Source: Vicinamibacterales bacterium
GTDB taxonomy: Bacteria; Acidobacteriota; Vicinamibacteria; Vicinamibacterales; 2-12-FULL-66-21
Direction of reading: 5' to 3'
Length of the DNA: 54,495 nt
Assembly (NCBI GenBank): GCA_035699745.1
Contig: DASSPH010000082.1
Location: 1-54,495 of the forward strand
The position numbers were made by a program, and so were the translations under genes. Positions 36,381-44,794 of this stretch are shown piece after piece. The notes beneath the pieces were generated by a model, which saw only the letters and a program-made list of their open reading frames with translations, had not been told where the DNA came from and made no database searches. Numbering within the stretch: the stretch's first letter is position 1; each line of letters opens with the position of its first letter.

Positions 36381-36911
36381 ATGGACGGCACCTCCGAGGC
36401 GGCGCGGGATCTCTTCCGGCAGCACGGCGCGGCGATCTTTCGCTTCGCGGCCGTCCTGGTGCGCCATCGCCAGGACGCGGAAGACGTGGTGCAGGAGACC
36501 TTCCTGAAGCTGCTCACGCATCTGGAGGCCCAGGGCAGCCTCACGAACCCGCGCGGCTGGTTGTTCACTGTGGCGGCGCACGCGGCGCGCGATCGGCAGC
36601 GGCGCCGCATGCGGTGGGTGCCCTGGAGTTCCGCGCACGACGGGCGGGTGCCGCCGCCGCTGTTGCCGGACGAGGACGGCCGTCTGACCCGCGCGCGTGC
36701 CGCGTTGCGGGACCTGTCCCGGCGCGACCGGCTCCTCCTGGTGCTGCGCGCGCAAGGGCTGTCGTATCGCGACATCGCCGCGGCCGCCGGCATCAATCCC
36801 GTCTCGGTGGGACGCCTGCTCGCGCGTGCGGTGGACCGGTGGGCCGGCACACGGAAGGACGGAGAGGCCTATGAGTTGCTTGAACGACCATCACATCCAG
36901 GCGCTCGCTGA
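36381..36911 (+). CDS. ECF-type RNA polymerase sigma factor
   Basis: 176 aa from the ATG at 36381; the longer upstream frame reads repeat DNA. Region 2 (about 12-75) has HRQDAEDVVQETFLKLL. Region 4 (about 105-165) has LRDLSRRDRLLLVLRAQGLSYRDIAAAAG with a helix-turn-helix. It ends 41 bp inside the downstream anti-sigma gene, so translation is coupled. It should direct RNA polymerase to promoters of envelope genes, perhaps including the neighbouring paralogue pair or ABC exporter. Confidence 0.9.
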   Translation: MDGTSEAARDLFRQHGAAIFRFAAVLVRHRQDAEDVVQETFLKLLTHLEAQGSLTNPRGWLFTVAAHAARDRQRRRMRWVPWSSAHDGRVPPPLLPDEDGRLTRARAALRDLSRRDRLLLVLRAQGLSYRDIAAAAGINPVSVGRLLARAVDRWAGTRKDGEAYELLERPSHPGAR

Positions 36912-37995
36912 CGGCGAGGCGACCGACGAGATCCGGGCGCACGCGGCGAGCTGCGCCGACTGTGCCGGCAGGGTGCGCGCGCGGGTTGCGCTGATGCGCC
37001 AGATGCGCGACGCGCTCGCGCCGCCGGTCGCCGTGCCGGCGTCGCTGACGGCGCGGGTGGACGCGCGGCTGGCCGCGGACGCCTCCCAGCGCCCCGCCGG
37101 GGCCACGCGGCTGCGCCGCCAGGCGTCCGCCGGCATCCGGCTCCCGCACGCGCGCCGCGGCTGGGTCTACGGCGCGAGCGCCGCGGCGGCGACGCTGATT
37201 GCGGTGCTGTTCGTCGCGCCCGTGCTCCGCAAGACCGACTCGACGCTGTCCGCTTCGGCGATTCTCGCCAGGTCCGCGAGTCAGCTGTCCGCGAGCGTCA
37301 CCGGCGGGATCGAGCTGCTCGAATACGAGCTGGTGCTCGACGGCGTGCCGAAAGAGATGATGCCGGATTCGTCGGACGGCACCTACCGGATCCGCCAGGC
37401 GATCGATCACAACGTCCGCGGCCGGTTCCGCTTCGCGAGCTACGCCCCTGACGGCGGCATGGTGACCTCGATCGCGCAGGATCCGCAGACGCGCCGCCGC
37501 GTCACGTCGCTCCTCGTCGACGGGCAGCCGTATCGATTCGAGGTGTCGCTGCCGGCGAAGGACGCGGGGCTCTCGCTGCCGGAGATGGAGCGCCTCCACA
37601 TGGAGGCGTCGATCGGCATGATGCAGGCCAGCGGCACCCAGGTCGTCGAGACGATCGACGGGCCGCACGGCAAGCTGTATCGCATCGAAGTTCCGCGCGT
37701 CGCCGGGCCGGGAACCAGTCCGGTGTGGGACCTGACGGAAGCGCGCGTCCTGATCGACGCCCGCGACTACCGGATCACGGAGCTGTCGGTCAGCGGATCC
37801 TTCCTGAAGCAGCCCTACAGCCTGTCGTACCGCCTGATCAGCCACAGCGTCGTGGCGAGCGTTCCAGCGGAGGCGTTCGCCGTGCCGAAGCGCGCGGGAG
37901 AGATCGTGATCGGCGGCGAAGGTTCGCCCATCCCGAGCCATGACGTGGTGATGCTGTCGCTGCGCGAGCTCACCAGACTGAAGCAAGGGCGGTGA
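36871..37995 (+). CDS. Membrane anti-sigma factor with large exported domain
   Basis: 374 aa. The ATG at 36871 lies inside the sigma gene. A zinc-binding anti-sigma head (H24, C28, C31: HAASCADC) is followed by a single membrane helix (98-119). The exported domain of about 250 residues (TGGIELLEYELVLDGVPKEMM, FRFASYAPDGGM, GKLYRIEV, ITELSVSGSFLKQPYSL) has a beta-sheet pattern like RseB/MucB or LolA folds. That suggests a sensor that binds a lipid or a misfolded protein and is fused directly to the anti-sigma factor. Its stop overlaps the ABC ATPase start. Confidence 0.83.
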   Translation: MSCLNDHHIQALADGEATDEIRAHAASCADCAGRVRARVALMRQMRDALAPPVAVPASLTARVDARLAADASQRPAGATRLRRQASAGIRLPHARRGWVYGASAAAATLIAVLFVAPVLRKTDSTLSASAILARSASQLSASVTGGIELLEYELVLDGVPKEMMPDSSDGTYRIRQAIDHNVRGRFRFASYAPDGGMVTSIAQDPQTRRRVTSLLVDGQPYRFEVSLPAKDAGLSLPEMERLHMEASIGMMQASGTQVVETIDGPHGKLYRIEVPRVAGPGTSPVWDLTEARVLIDARDYRITELSVSGSFLKQPYSLSYRLISHSVVASVPAEAFAVPKRAGEIVIGGEGSPIPSHDVVMLSLRELTRLKQGR

Positions 37996-38906
37996 TGGAC
38001 GCCGCCGTCCCGGCCATCCGGGTCGAGAACCTGACCAAATACTACGGCGCGGTGGTGGGAATCGAGGACCTCTCCTTCAGCGTGGCGCCGGGCGAGGTCT
38101 ACGGCTTCCTCGGCGCGAACGGCGCCGGCAAGACCACGACGATCCGCCTCCTGCTCGATCTGCTGCGCCCGACGCGCGGCCGCGCCAGCGTCCTCGGCAT
38201 CGACTGTCATCGCGACAGCCTCGCGGCGCGGCGGCGGATCGGGTACCTGCCGGGAGACCTGCCCGTCTATCCCGATCTCACCGCCCGCGACTATCTCGCG
38301 TACCTGTCGCGGCTCGACAGCCGTCCGGTGCCGGCCGACTACCTGCAGCAGCTCCTGCGACGGTTCGACGTGAGCGAGATCGATCAGCGGCGTCCGCTCC
38401 GCGAGCAGTCGCACGGCATGAAGCAGAAAATCGGGATCATCCAGGCGCTGATGACGCGGGCGCCGGTGCTGATCCTCGACGAGCCCACCGCCGGGCTCGA
38501 TCCGCTGATGGTCCAGGCCTTCCGCGAGACCATCGTCGACCTGAAGCAGCGCGGCGACACCACGGTGCTGCTGTCGTCGCACGTGCTCGCGGAAGTGGAG
38601 CAGACCTGCGACCGGATCGGCCTGGTGCGCGGCGGCCGGATCGTGGCGACCGGAACGCTGGCGGATCTCGAGCGCGACGCACGGCGCCGGGTCAGCGTGA
38701 CGTTCACGGCCCCGGTGCCGCCGCCGCGCGACGCCGACGGCATTGCCGTCGTCTCCGCCAGTCCGGCCGAGTGGACGCTGGACGTGCGCGGCCCGGCAGG
38801 GACGCTGGTCGCGATGCTCGGCGGACTCCCGGTGCGCGATCTCTCGATCGCGCCGTTCAAGCTCGAAGACTACATCGCGCAGTTCTACAAAGGCGCCGCC
38901 CGGTGA
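37995..38906 (+). CDS. ABC transporter ATP-binding protein
   Basis: 303 aa from the ATG at 37995 (TGATG overlap); a GTG directly before it is also possible. Walker A is GANGAGKT (40-47), the signature reads SHGMKQK (about 139-145) in place of LSGGQ, and Walker B is LILDEP (D162, E163). The C-terminal extension is typical of ABC-2 exporters (CcmA/NatA type). It pairs with the following permease through a GTGA overlap. Being coupled to the anti-sigma gene, it is probably part of the same response. Confidence 0.93.
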   Translation: MDAAVPAIRVENLTKYYGAVVGIEDLSFSVAPGEVYGFLGANGAGKTTTIRLLLDLLRPTRGRASVLGIDCHRDSLAARRRIGYLPGDLPVYPDLTARDYLAYLSRLDSRPVPADYLQQLLRRFDVSEIDQRRPLREQSHGMKQKIGIIQALMTRAPVLILDEPTAGLDPLMVQAFRETIVDLKQRGDTTVLLSSHVLAEVEQTCDRIGLVRGGRIVATGTLADLERDARRRVSVTFTAPVPPPRDADGIAVVSASPAEWTLDVRGPAGTLVAMLGGLPVRDLSIAPFKLEDYIAQFYKGAAR

Positions 38907-39706
38907 TCGCGCTGCTCGCCCGATCGGCGTATCAGATCCGCTTCGCCTTGATCGCGACGGTGCTGGTGCTCGGGGGCCTTCAGGTCCTGATCATCGCCCA
39001 GGCGGTCGAGATCCAGCGCGCCAGCTCGTTCTCGAGCATGGCGAACCTGCTCCCGGGCTTCCTGCAGCGCGGGCTGGGCAGCAAGGCGCTGATCCTCGCG
39101 ACGTTCAAGGGAACGGTCTCCTTCGGTTACTTCCATCCCATCGTCTGCATGACGATTGCCGTGATGGCCATGTATCCGGCCACCGAGATCGCGCACGAAG
39201 TGGAAGCCGGCCTGGTCGATCTCGAGCTGGCGCGTGCGGTGCCGCGGCATCGGCTGGTGACGCGTTCGCTGCTGCTCGCGCATCTCACGGCGGCGCTCGT
39301 GCTGCTGGTGATGGCTGCCGGCACCGTCATCGGCGTCCGGCTGTTCGACGCGGCGCAGCTCGACGTGCCGGCAGCGGACCTGCGCGCCCGGCTCCTGTTC
39401 AACCAGTTCGCCGTCACCTCCTGCTTCACCGGCTTCGCGCTGCTGGTCGCGTCACGGTCGCGCCGCTGGTCGACCGCGTTCACGATCGCGGCGCTGACCG
39501 CGGTGGTGCTGTACAACGTCGACTTCATCGCCCTCGGATGGCGGCCGATGGAAGTGATCGCCTGGCTGTCGCCGTTCCACTATTTCCCGGCGCTGTCGGT
39601 GATCGCCGGCGACGCCGAAACGCCGCGCAACGTCACCATCCTCTTCATCGCGTCCGCGGTGCTCAGCGCCGCGGCCTACTGGCAGTTTCAGAGAAGAGAT
39701 CTCTGA
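38903..39706 (+). CDS. ABC-2 type transporter permease
   Basis: 267 aa from a GTG overlapping the ATPase stop (GTGA). Six predicted helices (about 10-30, 65-90, 105-130, 145-165, 180-200, 235-260), consistent with an ABC-2 permease. The first loop holds a Ser-rich segment (RASSFSSMANLLPG). No substrate can be inferred. A heptameric repeat array begins two bases past its stop codon. Confidence 0.85.
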   Translation: MIALLARSAYQIRFALIATVLVLGGLQVLIIAQAVEIQRASSFSSMANLLPGFLQRGLGSKALILATFKGTVSFGYFHPIVCMTIAVMAMYPATEIAHEVEAGLVDLELARAVPRHRLVTRSLLLAHLTAALVLLVMAAGTVIGVRLFDAAQLDVPAADLRARLLFNQFAVTSCFTGFALLVASRSRRWSTAFTIAALTAVVLYNVDFIALGWRPMEVIAWLSPFHYFPALSVIAGDAETPRNVTILFIASAVLSAAAYWQFQRRDL

Positions 39707-39707
39707 A

Positions 39708-39749
39708 GGCTGCCGGCTGCCGCCTGCCGCCTGCCGCCTGCTGCCTGCC
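39708..39749. repeat. Heptameric tandem repeat, GCCTGCC-type, 6 units
   Basis: Six contiguous 7-bp units (GGCTGCC twice, then GCCTGCC, GCCTGCC, GCCTGCT, GCCTGCC), starting 2 bp after the permease stop and filling the gap to the next gene's promoter. Confidence 0.85.
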
Positions 39750-39756
39750 GATCCCC

Positions 39757-39762
39757 CATAAT
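39757..39762 (+). promoter_or_regulatory. -10-like box (CATAAT) of the kinase/aminotransferase fusion gene
   Basis: CATAAT ends 6 nt before the ATG at 39769 with no Shine-Dalgarno between, consistent with a leaderless message. Confidence 0.35.
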
Positions 39763-39768
39763 TGGGCG

Positions 39769-42033
39769 ATGGACGTTCTCCGGCATGCGCCCGCACTGAC
39801 GGCCGATGAGGCCGCCGCGCTCGCGCAGCGGATGTTCGGCGTCGACGCCGCGGCGTCTCCGCTGCCCAGCGAACGCGATCAGAACTTCGTGCTGCGCACG
39901 CCCGCGGGCGATCATTTCGTGCTGAAGATCGCCAACAGCACCGACGATCGCGCCCTGATCGAGGCGCAGAATGCCGCGCTCGCGCACGTCGCCCGATCGA
40001 CGACGCTGTGTCCGCGCGTGATTCCGACCGTGGACGGCGATCAGATCGGCGTGCTGACGACGGACGCCTGGACGACCCACCTGGTCCGCCTGCTCACCTG
40101 GCTGCCGGGCGTGCCGCTGGCCTCGCTGCCGGACCACCCGCCGGCGTTGCTCGAGTCGCTCGGCGCCGCCGTTGCCGAGCTCGACGCGGCGCTCGAGCAC
40201 TTCGATCATCCGGCCGTGCATCGCGAGTTCCACTGGGATCTCGCCCGCGGACTGGCCCTCGTCCACGAGCTGTCGCCCCGCATCGCCGACCCGGAGCTGC
40301 GCGGGCTGGTCGGCCGGGTGGCGCAGCAGGTCGATTTTCGCGACGGCCCGCGGCTCGACACGCTGCGGCGGGCGGTGGTGCACAACGATCCGAACGACCA
40401 CAACGTGCTCGTGGACGTGCGCGTCGCCGGCATCCTCGACTTCGGCGACATCGTCCATTCCTACGCGACCGCCGACCTCGCGGTCGCCGCCGCGTACGCG
40501 GTGCTGGGAAAGCCCGATCCGCTCGCCGCCGCGGTCCACGTGGTGCGCGGCTACCAGCAGCTGCGTCCGCTCGACGACGACGACGTGGCGACGCTGTTCG
40601 GGCTGATTCTGCTGCGCCTGTGCATGAGCGTCTGCATTGCGGCGGAGCAGCAGCAACAGCGCCCCGAGGACGCCTATCTCGGCGTGAGCCAGGGACCGAT
40701 CGCCGCGACGCTGCCGCGGCTGGCCGCGCTCGATCCGGCGGCGGTCGAATCGGCGTTCCGTGCGGCGCGCGGGCGCACGCCGGAGGAGACGCTCGCGGCG
40801 CGGCGGCGGGTGATCGGCCCCAACCTCTCGCTGTCGTACGCGCGTCCGCTGAAGATCGTCCGCGGCTGGATGCAGTACCTGTACGACCACACCGGTCGCC
40901 GGTATCTCGACGCCTACAACAACGTTCCGCATGCCGGCCACTCGCACCCGCGGATCGTGCGCGCCGCCGCCGAGCAGATGCTCGTGCTCAATACCAACAC
41001 CCGGTATCTGCACGACAAGCTGGCGATGTTCGCCGAGCGGCTGACCGCGACGCTGCCGCCCCCGCTGCGGATCTGCTACTTCGTGAACTCCGGCAGCGAG
41101 GCCAACGAGCTGGCGCTGCGGCTGGCGCGCGCCCACACCCGGCGCCGCGACGTCGTCGTGCTCGACGGCGCGTACCACGGCAACACCACGACGCTCGTCG
41201 ACATCAGCCCCTACAAGTTCAACGGCCCCGGCGGCGACGGCGCGCCGCCATGGGTGCACGTGCTGCCGCTGCCGGACACCTACCGCGGCAAGTTCCGCCG
41301 CGACGATCCGCGGGCCGGCGAGAAATACGCGGAGTTCGCCCGTTACGTCGCCAACCCGGGAGCGTTCGTCGCCGAGAGCGCGCCGAGCGTGGCCGGCCAG
41401 ATCGTCCTGCCGGATCGGTACCTGGCCTCGGTGTACGCCATCGTCCGCGGCGCCGGGGGCGTCTGCATCGCCGACGAGGTGCAGACCGCGTACGGACGCC
41501 TGGGCACGCATTTCTACGCCTTCGAGGCGCAGCACGTCGTCCCCGACATCGTCGTGCTGGGAAAGCCGATTGGCAACGGGTATCCTCTCGGCGCGGTGGT
41601 CACCACGCCGGAGATCGCCGCCTCGTTCGACAACGGCATGGAATTCTTCAGCACGTTTGGCGGCAGCACCGTCGCGTGCGCGGTAGGCCTCGAGGTGCTC
41701 GACGTGGTCGAGGCGGAGCGCCTGCAGGAGCACGCGCTGGAAGTGGGCGGCGGATTGTTGCAGCGCCTCCGCACGCGTGTCGGCGGTCATCCTCTGGTCG
41801 GGGACATCCGCGGCTCCGGACTGTTCCTCGGGATCGAGCTGGTGAAGGACCGCGACACTCTCGCGCCGGCAGCCGAGGAGGCGGCGGCGATCGTCAACCG
41901 CATGCGCGATCGCGGGGTGTTGATCGGTACGGAAGGGGCGTTCTCGAACGTGCTCAAGATCCGTCCGCCGATGCCGTTCGATGCCGCCGACGGCGAGCTG
42001 CTGTGCGACACGCTGGCTGCGTCGCTGGAATGA
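39769..42033 (+). CDS. Fusion of APH-type kinase and class III aminotransferase-fold enzyme (candidate kinase/phospho-lyase)
   Basis: 754 aa in two parts. The N-terminal 1-330 is an aminoglycoside-phosphotransferase-fold kinase with H205-N-D207-x4-N212 and D224-F-G. The C-terminal about 365-754 is a class III PLP enzyme with [26 protein letters not shown] and [12 protein letters not shown]599 (VLGKPIGNG) binds PLP. In animals hydroxylysine kinase and phosphohydroxylysine phospho-lyase (or ethanolamine-phosphate phospho-lyase) are separate members of these two families. Here one chain could phosphorylate an amino alcohol and then eliminate phosphate. The M23 peptidase domain found in some larger fusions is absent. 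The substrate is inferred, not shown. Confidence 0.88.
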   Translation: MDVLRHAPALTADEAAALAQRMFGVDAAASPLPSERDQNFVLRTPAGDHFVLKIANSTDDRALIEAQNAALAHVARSTTLCPRVIPTVDGDQIGVLTTDAWTTHLVRLLTWLPGVPLASLPDHPPALLESLGAAVAELDAALEHFDHPAVHREFHWDLARGLALVHELSPRIADPELRGLVGRVAQQVDFRDGPRLDTLRRAVVHNDPNDHNVLVDVRVAGILDFGDIVHSYATADLAVAAAYAVLGKPDPLAAAVHVVRGYQQLRPLDDDDVATLFGLILLRLCMSVCIAAEQQQQRPEDAYLGVSQGPIAATLPRLAALDPAAVESAFRAARGRTPEETLAARRRVIGPNLSLSYARPLKIVRGWMQYLYDHTGRRYLDAYNNVPHAGHSHPRIVRAAAEQMLVLNTNTRYLHDKLAMFAERLTATLPPPLRICYFVNSGSEANELALRLARAHTRRRDVVVLDGAYHGNTTTLVDISPYKFNGPGGDGAPPWVHVLPLPDTYRGKFRRDDPRAGEKYAEFARYVANPGAFVAESAPSVAGQIVLPDRYLASVYAIVRGAGGVCIADEVQTAYGRLGTHFYAFEAQHVVPDIVVLGKPIGNGYPLGAVVTTPEIAASFDNGMEFFSTFGGSTVACAVGLEVLDVVEAERLQEHALEVGGGLLQRLRTRVGGHPLVGDIRGSGLFLGIELVKDRDTLAPAAEEAAAIVNRMRDRGVLIGTEGAFSNVLKIRPPMPFDAADGELLCDTLAASLE

Positions 42034-42040
42034 ACCGCGA

Positions 42041-42739
42041 TTGGTCTCGATCATCATCCCGGCACACAACGAAGAAGCCTTGATCCGGCAGACGGTGCGC
42101 GCCGCCGACCGCGCCGCACGGGAGTGCGGCGTGCCATTCGAGATCGTGGTCGTGGACGATGCGTCCACCGACCGCACCGCGGCGATCGCGTCGGCGCAGG
42201 GGGCGCGCATCATCGCCGCGGACGTGCGCCAGATCGCCGGCGCCCGCAATGCCGGAGCGCGCGGCGCGCGCGGCGATCGGCTCGTCTTCGTCGACGCGGA
42301 TACCGTCGTGCCGGCCGTGACGCTCGGCGCCGCGCTGGCGCAGTTGGCGGCGGGCGCGGTCGGGGGCGGCGCGTCTCCGCGGTTCGATGCCGGCACACCC
42401 GCGTGGGCGCGGCGCACGATCGGTGTCACGGTATGGTTCATGCGGACGATGGGATGGGCGGCGGGCTGTTTCCTGTTCGCGCGCCGTGACGCGTTCGAGC
42501 GGGTGGGTGGCTTCGACGAGCGCTACTTCGCCAGCGAGGAGATTCATCTCAGCCGCGCGCTGAAGCGCATCGGCCGCTTCGTGATTCTGCGCGAGCACGT
42601 CGTGACATCCGGACGCAAGGCGCACGCATATTCGCCGAGCCACGCGCTGTGGCTCGCCGTCCGGATGCTGCGCCCTGGCGCGCTGAAACGGCGGGAGCAG
42701 CTCGAGTTCTGGTACAGCAAGAAGGGGACGGACCGATGA
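42041..42739 (+). CDS. Family 2 glycosyltransferase
   Basis: 232 aa if started at TTG 42041 (giving VSIIIPAHNEE as the first strand); an ATG at 41981 would overlap the upstream gene by 53 bp. GT-A fold motifs: VVVDDASTDRT (first Asp pair) and VFVDADT (metal-binding DxD). GGFDERYFASEEIHLSRAL matches the conserved acceptor segment. No membrane anchor is evident, although WFMRTMGWAAGCFLF is hydrophobic. It probably transfers a sugar to a lipid or glycan. Its stop overlaps the next start (ATGA). Confidence 0.82.
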   Translation: MVSIIIPAHNEEALIRQTVRAADRAARECGVPFEIVVVDDASTDRTAAIASAQGARIIAADVRQIAGARNAGARGARGDRLVFVDADTVVPAVTLGAALAQLAAGAVGGGASPRFDAGTPAWARRTIGVTVWFMRTMGWAAGCFLFARRDAFERVGGFDERYFASEEIHLSRALKRIGRFVILREHVVTSGRKAHAYSPSHALWLAVRMLRPGALKRREQLEFWYSKKGTDR

Positions 42740-44391
42740 TGCGTGCAGGCGCGATGGTGGCGATCGGGATCGCGGCGGCATTCGCGCCGCCGCCCGGCGT
42801 GGAGCAGACCGCGCCGGGCAGCCGGCCGGCGGCGGCGCTGGTCGAGAGTTTCGACGGGTTGGGCATCGGCTTCGACGGCCCGCACGGCAAGGCCGAAGGA
42901 CGCAATCCCTCCGACAACGGTCTGGCGGTGGGGCCCGACCACATCGTGCAGACGGTGAATTCCCGCCTCGCGATCTTCACCAAGAAGGGGAAGCGATACG
43001 ACGTGACGGGCCGCGTGCTGTACGGCGCAGTGCCGACCAACACCGTCTTTGCCGGGCTGGGCGGACCGTGCGAAGCACGGAACAACGGCGACGCCGTCGT
43101 TCGCTACGATCAGCTGGCGGATCGTTGGCTGATCACGATGCCGATCTTCTCCCGCATTCCGCTCAGCGAGGTCGGCGATCGTCCGCCGGTCGGCGAGCCT
43201 GCGCGTCCGGGGCAGCTCGCACGCCCGGGACAAGCGTCGACGCCGGGCCCGGCTGCCGCGCTGCCGGCGAATCCGCCCGCTCCGCCGCCGCCGGCGCAGG
43301 GGCGAGGCCGCGGCGGTCAAGCCGCCGGCACGCCCGCGCCGCCGCCGCCGTCGAGCACCTACGCCATGTGTTACGCGTTGAGCACCGGACCGGACCCGCT
43401 CGGCGCGTATCACCGCTACGCCTTCGAGCGGCCGCTGTTTCCCGACTATCCTCGGCCGGCGATCTGGATCGACGGCTACTACAACCCGACCAGCACCGGC
43501 GACGATCGCATTTCCGAGACGATCGCGACGGAGAAGCACGCCTGCGTCGCCGATCGCGAGAAGATGCTGAAGGGGCGTCCCGCCGCCGAACAGTGCGTCA
43601 TCGCGCACAACGTGAATTTCCTCAACAACGCGGACATCGACGGGAAGGCGCTGCCGCCGCGCGGCGCGCCGAACGTGATGATGGCCGCCGGCGGCACACA
43701 ACTCGACAGGATCCTCGAAGCGGACACGATCGACTGGTGGCAGTTCCACGTCGACTGGACGACGCCGGCCAACACGAAGCTGGTCGGACCGAAGAAGATT
43801 GCGGTCGCGCCGTACCGATATCTCTGCGGCGGGCAGCTCACGAATTGCGTGCCGCAGCCGGGGACGGATCGCGGGCTGGACGCGCAGGGCGACAAGATCA
43901 TGTCGCGGCTGGTCTACCGGCGCGTCGGCAGCCGTGAATCGATCGTCGGCGTGCACTCGGTGGACACCGCCGCGGGCGGCGGCGGCGTGCGCTGGTACGA
44001 GTTCCTGATCGGCAAGGGACGCGAGGTGACGCTGCACCAGCAGGGCACCTACGCGCCGGATCGGTTCTTCCGCTGGATGGCGAGCCCGGCGATCGACAAG
44101 TTCGGCAACATCGGCATCGGCTACTCGTTCGGCGGCACGCCGCACTTTGCCGGCCAGCGGTTCGCCGCCCGCGTGCCGTCGGATCCGCCGGGCACGCTCG
44201 GCCTGCGCGAGACGGTACTGGTCGAGGGGCAGGCGTCGCAGACCGGCACGCTGCGCTGGGAGGACTACACGACCACGGCGATCGACCCGTCGGACGACTG
44301 CACGGTCTGGTACGTGGGCGACTACCTGAAGAAGGATGCGCAGACCTACTCGACGAAGATCGGAGCCCTCCGCATGCCGAAGTGCCGCTGA
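42736..44391 (+). CDS. Secreted hypothetical protein with proline-rich insert
   Basis: 551 aa coupled to the glycosyltransferase gene (ATGATG at the junction; either ATG works). Signal peptide 1-16. GLAVGPDHIVQTVNSRLAIF and GDAVVRYDQLADRWLITMP resemble blades of a beta-propeller. A Pro/Ala/Gly-rich insert (about 155-215) interrupts it, and later strands include IDPSDDCTVWYVGDYL near the end. I do not recognise the family; similar proteins are, from memory, frequent in Acidobacteriota. Probably surface-exposed. A 12-bp inverted repeat starts on its last stop base. Confidence 0.72.
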   Translation: MMRAGAMVAIGIAAAFAPPPGVEQTAPGSRPAAALVESFDGLGIGFDGPHGKAEGRNPSDNGLAVGPDHIVQTVNSRLAIFTKKGKRYDVTGRVLYGAVPTNTVFAGLGGPCEARNNGDAVVRYDQLADRWLITMPIFSRIPLSEVGDRPPVGEPARPGQLARPGQASTPGPAAALPANPPAPPPPAQGRGRGGQAAGTPAPPPPSSTYAMCYALSTGPDPLGAYHRYAFERPLFPDYPRPAIWIDGYYNPTSTGDDRISETIATEKHACVADREKMLKGRPAAEQCVIAHNVNFLNNADIDGKALPPRGAPNVMMAAGGTQLDRILEADTIDWWQFHVDWTTPANTKLVGPKKIAVAPYRYLCGGQLTNCVPQPGTDRGLDAQGDKIMSRLVYRRVGSRESIVGVHSVDTAAGGGGVRWYEFLIGKGREVTLHQQGTYAPDRFFRWMASPAIDKFGNIGIGYSFGGTPHFAGQRFAARVPSDPPGTLGLRETVLVEGQASQTGTLRWEDYTTTAIDPSDDCTVWYVGDYLKKDAQTYSTKIGALRMPKCR

Positions 44392-44431
44392 TCACGCGGA
44401 TCGCCGCGACTCGCGACGGGATCCGCGTGAT
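44391..44431. terminator. Bidirectional stem-loop between convergent genes
   Basis: Perfect 12-bp inverted repeat, ATCACGCGGATC and GATCCGCGTGAT, enclosing 17 bp that contains a smaller CGCG/CGCG stem. It lies between the stops of a plus-strand gene (44391) and a minus-strand gene (44446), so it can end transcripts from both sides. Confidence 0.65.
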
Positions 44432-44445
44432 CCGACCTGCCTTCG

Positions 44446-44757
44446 TCAGACGCCGGGCGACGGCAGCTTCGCCCCGAGTACGTCCAGCCGCTCGATCGCC
44501 GGCGGACGCGCGAGCAGGTCGCCAGCCTGCTGCGCCAGCGCTGCGGCGATCGGACCGGACAGGTGCGCGCGCCGGCCTGTGTCGTCGGCGAACGCATCGA
44601 AGATGCCGAACGTGGTCGGGCCCAACTGAAAGCCGACCCACACCAGCGTCGCCGGCTCCGCCTGCGCCAGCGGCAGACCGGCGCGAAGCAGCGCGGCAAG
44701 CTCTCGTTCCTTCCCGGGCTTCGCCTCGAGCAGGACGAACAGTCCAACGGCGATCAT
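44446..44757 (-). CDS. Antibiotic biosynthesis monooxygenase (ABM) domain protein
   Basis: 103 aa single ABM ferredoxin-like domain: VGLFVLLEAKPGKERELAALL, then PATLVWVGFQLGPTTFGIFDAF and AHLSGPIAAAL. The start is ATG 44757, 6 nt after GGAGG; a GTG lies 3 nt upstream. Such proteins oxidise quinone-like or electrophilic compounds without cofactors, or act as dimeric sensors. It is the last gene on its strand after the MXKDX protein gene (37 bp apart), so it may belong to the sigma-controlled island. Confidence 0.85.
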   Translation of the reverse strand: MIAVGLFVLLEAKPGKERELAALLRAGLPLAQAEPATLVWVGFQLGPTTFGIFDAFADDTGRRAHLSGPIAAALAQQAGDLLARPPAIERLDVLGAKLPSPGV

Positions 44758-44794
44758 CACCGGCCTCCGGATGAGGCTGCGGTCGGAACGGCCC

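Noticed and set aside
39769-40760. Aminoglycoside resistance gene
   Set aside because: The APH-fold kinase is the N-terminal half of a fusion with a PLP enzyme; metabolic kinases share the fold, and nothing suggests drug specificity.
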